DNA of 13,219 bases from Candidatus Hydrogenedentota bacterium (GTDB lineage: Bacteria > Hydrogenedentota > Hydrogenedentia > Hydrogenedentales > SLHB01): assembly GCA_013349485.1 (NCBI GenBank), contig DUZM01000067.1:1-13219 (forward strand), written 5' to 3'. Shown piece by piece: positions 7,751 to 13,219 of the stretch. A program made the translations under genes and the position numbers. Under the pieces are notes generated by a model. The model saw only the letters and a list, made by a program, of their open reading frames with translations, made no database searches and was not told the DNA's origin. How positions within the stretch are numbered: the first letter of the stretch is position 1; each line of letters opens with the position of its first letter.

Positions 7751-9114
7751 GCACTACCTCCCATCAAGCGGCGGGCAATACGTTTTCCCTCTTCGACGCC
7801 CGGCTGGTCGAACGTCTGAACGTTGTAGAGTCGGCCGGCCATGGCCGTTTCGACTTCGAGCATATAGAGCAATTGCGCCACCGAATGGGCGTTGATGCGG
7901 GGCAGAATGATCCGCGTTACGGGCCGCGCGCTCGAGCGCAAGGCGTCGATAGTCCCGCGCAACTCAGCCGCCATCAACTTGTTCATGCTTTTCCCGCGAA
8001 CATAATCGAGCGCGGCGATGCCGTGCAACACGTCCGGGATCCGGAGGGTATTGGCGAATCGGCGCACTTCGATGACGTTGATGAGCTTGTTGTTGGGTCC
8101 CTCCCGATACAGTTGAATCTGCGAATGCTGATCGGTTGCGCCCAGGGCCCTAATCGGGGTCTGGCCTGTGTAGACCTCGTCCCCGTCAAGGTCATGGCGC
8201 TTGCCAAGGCTCTCGGCCCACAATTGCCGATACCAATCCGCAACATCGCGCAAAGCGTCGGCATACGGCATCATCACGGACATCACTTTGCCTTTGCGCG
8301 TATCGGCAAGGTACTGGACGGCCGCGCGCAGATAGGCAGGATTGTCTTTGATGCCGGGCTTCGAGCATCGTGCGTCCATTGCGGCGCATCCGGCGACCAT
8401 GGCGTCCAGGTCTAACCCCAGAACTGCGGCCGGAAACATGCCGACCGGCGAAAAGACGGAGAACCGCCCGCCTACGTTGAGGGGCACGACAAACTCCTTG
8501 AGTCCGTATTGGTCGGCCACGGGATGCAAGTGGCTGGGGGGCGCGTCGTTGCCCCGGGGATTGGTCGTAACGACGATATGGTCCTTTGCCGCCGGTGCCC
8601 CGAGTTTTCTTTCGATCAGATCGATCACGATCATGAGTTGCGCCATGGTTTCGGCGGTCCCGCCCGACTTGGAAATCACGTTATACAAGGTCTTTTGGGG
8701 TGGACACAGGCGCATCATCTGGCGAAACGTGACGGGGTCGATGTTGTCCATCACAAAAAGGCGCGGACAGCCTTTGCGCGCACGTTTCGTAAGTGCGTTG
8801 TAGTAGGGCGGTTTTAGCGCCGTCGCCAAGGCAGTGGCGCCCAGCGCGGAGCCCCCGATCCCCAGCACGACCAGATTGTCATATCGCAACGAGGCGAAAT
8901 GGTCCGCTGTCGCCTTGACGTCGCTCAACGCGGCCTGGTCCTTGTAAAGGTCGTAGAACCCGTAGACGCCCTGCCGACGCTCGTCTTGAAGGATCGCGTG
9001 TGCGGACTCGACCCTCGGTGCAATTTCTCTGAGTTCGGCGGGTGTGATTCCGTGCTCCTGGCCTACGGCGGCGGAGGTCGCGCGCGAGATATCGATTCGA
9101 ATGTCGGTATTCAT
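7747..9114 (-). CDS. pgi: Glucose-6-phosphate isomerase
   Basis: This cytoplasmic enzyme interconverts glucose 6-phosphate and fructose 6-phosphate in glycolysis and gluconeogenesis. The 455-residue length matches the short bacterial PGI form rather than the ~550-residue form of E. coli. It contains GIGGSALG (85-92), the sugar-phosphate site SKSGGTAET (148-156), PGI signature 1 around NVGGRFSVFSPVG (213-225) and signature 2 FDQPGVEEGK (435-444). Expected catalytic residues are present: E301 in WAESLGK, H330 in TDQHSQ and K444. The ATG at 9114 overlaps the helicase stop by four bases (ATGA), with the purine-rich ribosome site GAGAGGGGGA just upstream. The frame stays open upstream to 9444, but that extension is low-complexity Arg/Ala-rich shadow of the helicase gene and is not part of the enzyme. 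Identification is secure. Confidence 0.97.
   Translation of the reverse strand: MNTDIRIDISRATSAAVGQEHGITPAELREIAPRVESAHAILQDERRQGVYGFYDLYKDQAALSDVKATADHFASLRYDNLVVLGIGGSALGATALATALKPPYYNALTKRARKGCPRLFVMDNIDPVTFRQMMRLCPPQKTLYNVISKSGGTAETMAQLMIVIDLIERKLGAPAAKDHIVVTTNPRGNDAPPSHLHPVADQYGLKEFVVPLNVGGRFSVFSPVGMFPAAVLGLDLDAMVAGCAAMDARCSKPGIKDNPAYLRAAVQYLADTRKGKVMSVMMPYADALRDVADWYRQLWAESLGKRHDLDGDEVYTGQTPIRALGATDQHSQIQLYREGPNNKLINVIEVRRFANTLRIPDVLHGIAALDYVRGKSMNKLMAAELRGTIDALRSSARPVTRIILPRINAHSVAQLLYMLEVETAMAGRLYNVQTFDQPGVEEGKRIARRLMGGSA
7756..7762 (-). promoter_or_regulatory. Strong ribosome binding site that supports the GTG start of the TPR membrane protein
   Basis: On the minus strand GGGAGGT lies five bases upstream of the GTG at 7748-7750, inside the last codons of pgi. 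It is close to the anti-Shine-Dalgarno consensus and supports GTG as the true start, although no upstream ATG is available in the frame. Confidence 0.7.
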
Positions 9115-11681
9115 GGTTCCCCCTCTCCATCTCCTGCAAAGAAACCGCGCAGCGCGTCGTACACGCGTTGCCCCGGCCCTTTGACCGTATGTAGTTCGGG
9201 CAAGGACTCGAGGAATGCCCTGCCGTAGTATCGCATCACAACGCGCCGATCGAGCACAACCACGGCACCCCGATCGCTCTTGCGCCGAATGAGCCGGCCA
9301 ATGCCTTGTCGGAACTTGATGACGGCCTGCGGCACCGTGTAAGCCATAAACGAGTTGCCGCCCGCCGCGTCGATGGCCTCCGCACGCGCCTGAAGCACCG
9401 GCTCTGTGGGCACGCGAAACGGCAGTTTGGGCAGTATAACACACTGCAGGGCTTCGCCGGCAACGTCAACGCCTTCCCAGAAGCTGTCCGTGGCGAACAA
9501 CACGCTCGATGGATCGCTTCGGAAACGTTCGAGCAAATGAGTGCGGGGGGCCGAGCCCTGTTTCATGGACGCGATGCCATGTTGTTTCAAATGTGTTTCA
9601 AGTCGCCGAAATGCATAGTCTAGCGCGTAGAAAGATGTGAAAAGTACGAAGGCGTGGCCCCGCGTGATGTCCAAGGCCTCGCGGATATGCTCAACGGACG
9701 CATCGAGAAACGCTTTATGCTCCGGTGACGGTATGTCGGTGGGAATGCACAACAAGGCCTGTTGCGTGAAGTCGAACGGCGTATCAAGCGCCACGGCGGC
9801 GACTTCGCGATCCGCAAGGCGGTCTAGTCCGATGCGGGAGAAAAGGTATTCGAAGCTCCGCTGCACCGCTAGGGTGGCGGAAGTCATGACGATGGTTTTA
9901 AGATTTGGGTAGACCCATTCGGCGAGTGGCTTTCCGACCTCGAGGGGGCAGGTCGCAATGCGGCAGATGGTCGATCGGTGGGCGTCAATCTCGATCCAGC
10001 GGACGGTGTTTGGCTTTAAGTCGGCGCTCGTGCCCTCGGCCAAACCGTTCGCGAGCGCCCGCAAGCGGCCTTCGTAGCCGCGGAGTTGGGCGAGTTCCGT
10101 CAGGAACGGCAACTCAGACTCTCCCGGGTTGGGTTTGATGGCTTTGAGTCGTTTGTGAAGCGCGTTACACTGCTTTGCGCAGGCCATCACGTCCTCGACC
10201 GCCGGGAGAGCGTAGACTTTGTGAATCTCGCGCAATTCGGGATCTTGAAGAATCTGTTCGGTCAGCCGCCACTTGACATCGCGTCCGATCTCGCCGCACT
10301 TCTCGGAAGCGAGGCTTCTGATGGCCGAAAACACGGCGATCAGGCTCTCGCGCGCCGCCGCTATCGCCGGCATAAGGCTGTTATGGATAAGGTCTTGAAT
10401 TTGCTCGATCTCGGCAAGCGAAGCGGCCAGGGCTTTCTGGACGAGTTTTCGCGTGATAAACGGCAGCAGGCCGCGTTCTTTCCCGCGCTCGGCGTTGACA
10501 AAGCGCCCGAGTAGGGCCAACGCACCGCCTCGCGTCACCCTCGAGCCGAAGTATTCGGTGGCGGAGTCCTCGATGTTGTGCGCTTCATCGAAGATCACGC
10601 GTTTGTAGGCGGGCAGCACGGCCAGCGACGTGAAACTGCCGATCTCTTTCTTGATCGCCATATCCGAAAAGAGGATATGGTGGTTGGCCACGACAATGTC
10701 GGCCTTAGCGATTTGGCGCCGGGCCTTGTTAAGGAAGCACTTCTTGGCGTAAGAGCACTGCACGCCCGCGCATAGGTCCGCCTCGGAACACAGCCGTTCC
10801 CACAGTTCGCGAGGCGGCACAAACGGCAGGTCCGAGCGGCTACCGTCGCTCGTCTTGTTCGCCCATTCCGAGATAGTGCGCAGCGCCTCCTCGACGTTCT
10901 CGTCGTCGAAGAGGGTGGCTTCGGAGAGGGCGCGCTGTAACTTTCGGAAGCACAGATAGTTCGCGCGGCCCTTGACCAATACCGCCGAGAACTTCTCGTC
11001 AAGACACTTCTCGAGTAGCGGAATGTCCTTGGCGATGATTTGCTCTTGCAGGTTGATGGTTTTCGTCGAGACGATGACGCGCTCGCGGTTCCGAACCGCC
11101 CACGCGATGGCGGGCACGAGATACGCCACCGTCTTGCCGATGCCCGTCGGCGCTTCGATAACGGCTATCCCGTCGTGGTTGAAGGCCTCGGCCACCGCCG
11201 CCATCATCTGGGCCTGTTGGGGCCGGACCTCGAATTCCGGCAGGAAACGCGCCATGGGGCTGTTGGGACGCAGCGTCTCGGCAAGGTCCGTTGGGCTGAG
11301 TTTGTGCTTGTTCTTTTCGAGGAACGGCTCGACAACGACGTAGACGCGCGCGACGTCGTTATCGACAATATAGACGCCGTGGCCGTGGTGGCCGAAAATC
11401 GAGGCCAGTTCGAGATCCGCTTCGGAGGGGCCGATGTCGCCGCCTGGATGGTTGTGCACGACGACAGCGCCGACCTCGAGCGCCTCGAAAATGGCGGGCA
11501 CGGCGTCCTCGGTGCCGCGCGAACACACCCGGGCCCGCTCGACCACGCCGTCGCCGTTCAACGCCCCGGCAAAGAAGACCTCGCGGCCACCGGCCTCGAT
11601 GATTTCGCGCCGCATCCGTTCGAGCGCCGCCGCGCCGATCCGCACATCCGCCTGCTGGCCTATCTGCTCGATGTCCGACAT
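9111..11681 (-). CDS. dinG: DinG-family Fe-S helicase with N-terminal JAB/JAMM (RadC-like) domain
   Basis: This 856-residue protein joins two parts. Residues 1-120 resemble a RadC-like JAB/MPN domain with a complete JAMM motif: E34, H76-x-H78, seven residues, S86-x-x-D89. Residues from about 145 are a superfamily 2 helicase of the XPD/DinG group, which unwinds DNA 5' to 3' during repair and at R-loops. It has the Q/R-Q-Q entry near 153-157, Walker A APTGIGKT (177-184), DEAH (365-368), the VANHHILFSD motif (331-340), FWEGVDV (734-740) and motif VI QGIGRLIRR (792-800). Iron-sulfur cysteines are C244, C304, C309 and C315 (last three spaced x4, x5 as in DinG); C298 is an extra Cys. DinG of Firmicutes carries a 3'-5' exonuclease domain at this end, and E. 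coli DinG carries nothing comparable. The gene leads an operon with pgi. I saw no SOS box or clear promoter upstream. The helicase call is secure; the JAMM activity is inferred. Confidence 0.95.
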   Translation of the reverse strand: MSDIEQIGQQADVRIGAAALERMRREIIEAGGREVFFAGALNGDGVVERARVCSRGTEDAVPAIFEALEVGAVVVHNHPGGDIGPSEADLELASIFGHHGHGVYIVDNDVARVYVVVEPFLEKNKHKLSPTDLAETLRPNSPMARFLPEFEVRPQQAQMMAAVAEAFNHDGIAVIEAPTGIGKTVAYLVPAIAWAVRNRERVIVSTKTINLQEQIIAKDIPLLEKCLDEKFSAVLVKGRANYLCFRKLQRALSEATLFDDENVEEALRTISEWANKTSDGSRSDLPFVPPRELWERLCSEADLCAGVQCSYAKKCFLNKARRQIAKADIVVANHHILFSDMAIKKEIGSFTSLAVLPAYKRVIFDEAHNIEDSATEYFGSRVTRGGALALLGRFVNAERGKERGLLPFITRKLVQKALAASLAEIEQIQDLIHNSLMPAIAAARESLIAVFSAIRSLASEKCGEIGRDVKWRLTEQILQDPELREIHKVYALPAVEDVMACAKQCNALHKRLKAIKPNPGESELPFLTELAQLRGYEGRLRALANGLAEGTSADLKPNTVRWIEIDAHRSTICRIATCPLEVGKPLAEWVYPNLKTIVMTSATLAVQRSFEYLFSRIGLDRLADREVAAVALDTPFDFTQQALLCIPTDIPSPEHKAFLDASVEHIREALDITRGHAFVLFTSFYALDYAFRRLETHLKQHGIASMKQGSAPRTHLLERFRSDPSSVLFATDSFWEGVDVAGEALQCVILPKLPFRVPTEPVLQARAEAIDAAGGNSFMAYTVPQAVIKFRQGIGRLIRRKSDRGAVVVLDRRVVMRYYGRAFLESLPELHTVKGPGQRVYDALRGFFAGDGEGEP

Positions 11682-11738
11682 GCCCTAATGCTAGCAGGTT
11701 TCGGGCAGCCAAGTTAAATCGGAAATCCAAGACCCAGA

Positions 11739-11752
11739 ACGGACAACGGACA
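11739..11752. repeat. Tandem 7-bp repeat (ACGGACA x2)
   Basis: ACGGACA occurs twice head to tail, and the sequence continues with a partial third match. It lies about 60 bases upstream of the helicase start. It could be slippage, the edge of a dispersed repeat, or a protein binding site; nothing in the sequence chooses among these. Confidence 0.4.
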
Positions 11753-11857
11753 ATGCAAAATACATCAAACAACCGCACCGGGGCGCTTGGCAATGGTTCA
11801 TACCAGCTTACATTCAGACATGGATTCATATGGCTCCGGGCAAGCCATGGCCTTTCT

Positions 11858-11937
11858 GTCATCCTGAGCGAAGCGAAGGATCTCGCACTCGTGAAAATAT
11901 CCGTGGAATCGGGATTCTTCGCGTTGCTCAGAATGAC
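11858..11937. repeat. Inverted repeat with 25-bp arms (GTCATCCTGAGCGAAGCGAAG type)
   Basis: The left arm (11858-11882) and the right arm (11913-11937) are reverse complements at 21 of 25 positions and enclose a 30-base spacer. The arm core CTGAGCGAAGCGAAGGATC looks like a palindromic repeat that I have met as a common dispersed element in many bacterial genomes; its translation gives the tell-tale spurious peptides LSEAKDL and ALLRMT. I could not search for other copies. Confidence 0.75.
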
Positions 11938-12052
11938 GCGCAACTCAATACATCTGTCACGCAGAGCATTGCTGGCCGTATCGAGTTAGCATCTCTCTGA
12001 ACGCAACTTGCCCTCCAATGACGATAGAAGATGCAGGTGAAGCAAGAGCACA

Positions 12053-12132
12053 CCACGGATTGCGCGGATCGACACAGATTGAGAAGGCATCGGATCCCGA
12101 TTCCTATCAGTGCAAATCCGTCTTATCGGTGG
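12053..12132. repeat. Imperfect inverted repeat with 27-bp arms (CCACGGATTG...type)
   Basis: Left arm 12053-12079 and right arm 12106-12132 pair at about 18 of 27 positions without gaps, strongest at CCAC, CGGAT and CAC-x-GAT. The left arm itself repeats a GAT-centred unit about every 9 bases (GGATTG, GGATCG, AGATTG). Similar degenerate sequences are scattered in some environmental bacterial genomes, so this is probably a decayed copy of a dispersed repeat. Confidence 0.5.
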
Positions 12133-12181
12133 CCTATTCTGCGCTCTCGTTGTGGGTCTCTGCGTTTCGAGAGAGGCTGTC

Positions 12182-12241
12182 AACGCGGCAAGATGCCGCT
12201 TCTACATTGGCGTCAACGTAGACGCGGCAGCTTGCCGCGTT
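12182..12241. repeat. 60-bp near-perfect palindrome with nested GCGGCA hairpins
   Basis: The whole 60 bases fold on themselves with 26 of 30 positions pairing. Each half also holds its own hairpin: GCGGCA-AGA-TGCCGC (12185-12199) and GCGGCA-GCT-TGCCGC (12224-12238). The nested design resembles REP/BIME elements. It starts 26 bases after the stop of the gene at 12268 and could also act as an mRNA 3' end, though no T-run follows. Confidence 0.75.
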
Positions 12242-12267
12242 CCTTACGCCCGGATCTCGGACTCGAT

Positions 12268-13219
12268 TCACTCGTTGTTCGTGTCGAGCGGGACTCGTTC
12301 GAGCACGACCTCGAACCTCGATGCGTCTGATGCGGCGCCTAGATCCCCGAACAGAAACTCGATGTCCCGCCGAGTCCGCACATTGCTGCCAATCTGTACT
12401 TCCATGCGGGACTCGATACACCTGCTTGCCTCCGCGACAAGTTGACCGTCGGCGTCAGCTAGCCTTACGGTCAGGCGCCATTTCGGTTCTCTCCAGCAGA
12501 GAAGCCAGACAAGGGCTGTTCCGCGGACCTTATCGTCCGCTTTCTTGAACTTGATCCACTGCGCCTTGATCGCCTCCGCATATTCCGGTGTGCCCAGCGC
12601 CAATTCCAATGGAATCACCTCGTCAAACCGAACCGGGTTGCCTTGGCTGGTCCGGACGGATTCGATTTGAAACCGGAACTTGGCAGCCTTTTCGAGAACC
12701 GTCTCTCTGTCGAAGTCGAAATGGGGTGTTGCGCTCTCGATCTGGGCAACTCTCTCTATGATCCCCGAATTCGCGTGTGTGTTCTCAGCGTGGCGGAGAA
12801 TGTTGTCATCGGCGTCTAGTATATCGACGCTCATCAGCCACTTCGTATGTGGCCAGGACGCGAACTGAATGTGAAGAGTCCCGCGCAGCCGGTTGTCCTC
12901 TTCAGCAAACTCAATCCGCGGATACTGCTGCACAATCGACTTGCCATCCGTAACGCTCTGCAGCGGCAATACTGTGAGTACACCCAATCGGAACGTGCCT
13001 TCTACCCCGTTCGCCATCCCCGAAACTGCCTCTGCGAACGGCTCGACGGCGCTTTCATCGTCTTCCCGCCTAAAACGCCATGCTGGGGCGGCTTCCGCCG
13101 AGCTCTCCTTTTCCTCGCTCTCCTCCTCCTCAGTTGGCACCCGTTCACCGAAGTAGGCACGGATCATCCATTCGCGGCCCGTGTTTCCTTGAGGAACCTG
13201 CCGTTCTTGGCAATGCCCG
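12268..13219 (-). CDS. Unrecognised protein with two tandem copies of an ~88-residue domain (5' end cut by window edge)
   Basis: The frame is open from the right edge to the TGA at 12268-12270, at least 317 codons. The first Met in view is at 13167, but codons before it stay open to the edge (ending GREW before the Met), so the true start is probably outside. From that Met, residues 12-46 are an acidic, low-complexity linker. Residues about 84-171 and 205-292 are two copies of one domain. Shared positions are RGT, then a Trp-rich segment ending in KW, a V-x-h-x-DAD strand, F-x-F, and A-x-x-F with a closing E-x-V. The alternating hydrophobic pattern suggests beta-sandwich folds. No signal peptide or membrane segment is in the visible part. 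I do not recognise the family; a C-terminal sensory or protein-binding tail of a larger protein is one guess. The gene-level call is solid, the function unknown. Confidence 0.8.
   Translation of the reverse strand, partial: GHCQERQVPQGNTGREWMIRAYFGERVPTEEEESEEKESSAEAAPAWRFRREDDESAVEPFAEAVSGMANGVEGTFRLGVLTVLPLQSVTDGKSIVQQYPRIEFAEEDNRLRGTLHIQFASWPHTKWLMSVDILDADDNILRHAENTHANSGIIERVAQIESATPHFDFDRETVLEKAAKFRFQIESVRTSQGNPVRFDEVIPLELALGTPEYAEAIKAQWIKFKKADDKVRGTALVWLLCWREPKWRLTVRLADADGQLVAEASRCIESRMEVQIGSNVRTRRDIEFLFGDLGAASDASRFEVVLERVPLDTNNE

Larger units (their letters stand above)
11682..12267. other. 586-bp gene-free region with three inverted repeats
   Basis: I find no credible gene here on either strand. 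The region holds three imperfect inverted repeats (11858-11937, 12053-12132, 12182-12241), a tandem 7-mer (11739-11752) and whatever promoter drives the helicase gene at 11681, which I could not identify. Open frames crossing it are made of repeat sequence. The ribosome site before the helicase ATG (TTAGGG) is weak. Confidence 0.7.

Noticed and set aside
9115..9444. Upstream extension of the pgi frame by 110 codons
   Set aside because: It overlaps the helicase gene, is Arg/Ala/Gly-rich without PGI similarity, and the ATG at 9114 has a good ribosome site and gives the normal enzyme length.
11682..11760. LexA/SOS box and promoter for the helicase
   Set aside because: I looked for CTGT-n8-ACAG and GAAC-n4-GTTC patterns and for paired -35/-10 hexamers and found none convincing.
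11830..11848. Small hairpin ATGGCT-CCGGGCA-AGCCAT
   Set aside because: Only six pairs, a single TTT nearby, and no gene ending there on either strand, so it is not supported as a terminator.
11359..11943. 194-codon minus-strand open frame starting upstream of the helicase
   Set aside because: Its first 35 residues are translated repeat sequence (LSNAKNP, SFASLRMT), and the rest is an Arg-rich shadow of the helicase JAB region in another frame.
11753..11989. 78-codon plus-strand open frame
   Set aside because: It is mostly the inverted repeat at 11858-11937 read through (LSEAKDL, ALLRMT); no ribosome site, no protein-like composition.
11858..12241. CRISPR-like array from the cluster of repeats
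   Set aside because: The repeats differ from each other in sequence, are inverted rather than direct, and have no regular spacers or cas genes nearby.

Overview
The window is GC-rich bacterial DNA, and every convincing gene lies on the minus strand. No gene identifies the host. Large multi-sensor hybrid kinases, a MerR-like-HTH/receiver regulator, and intergenic palindromes of types I associate with environmental bacteria of the PVC/Hydrogenedentota kind suggest such a lineage; this is a weak inference. I see no tRNA, rRNA, CRISPR, phage or transposase gene.

Layout in the direction of transcription (right to left). (a) 13219-12268: the 3' part of a gene that enters from the right edge. Its C-terminal half holds two tandem copies of an unrecognised ~88-residue domain after an acidic linker. 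(b) 12267-11682: a 586-bp gap without a gene, carrying three imperfect inverted repeats that look like dispersed genomic repeats. (c) 11681-6173: three genes joined by 4-base stop/start overlaps. They are a DinG/XPD-type iron-sulfur helicase with an N-terminal JAB/JAMM (RadC-like) metalloprotease-fold domain, a glucose-6-phosphate isomerase (pgi), and an unrecognised TPR-containing membrane protein. (d) 6172-5910: an intergenic region with a consensus sigma-70 promoter (TTGACA, 18 bp, TATAAT) whose -35 box sits in a small palindrome. (e) 5909-1: a signalling/export operon with a response regulator whose DNA-binding domain precedes its receiver, a 1200-residue membrane hybrid histidine kinase (Cache-like, HAMP, PAS, GAF, HisKA, HATPase, degenerate receiver, receiver), and an ABC exporter half-subunit that starts on the kinase stop codon and runs off the left edge.

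In block (e) the kinase probably senses an extracytoplasmic cue plus cytoplasmic PAS/GAF inputs and passes phosphate to the small regulator, which may control its own promoter and therefore the exporter. The exporter subunit has Asp in place of the catalytic Glu of Walker B, so I expect a second, catalytically complete half just beyond the left edge. Block (c) couples a repair helicase to a glycolytic enzyme and an orphan membrane protein, probably by co-transcription rather than shared function.

The least ordinary items are the JAMM-DinG fusion, the inverted-order regulator with its exporter operon, and the cluster of palindromes upstream of the helicase.
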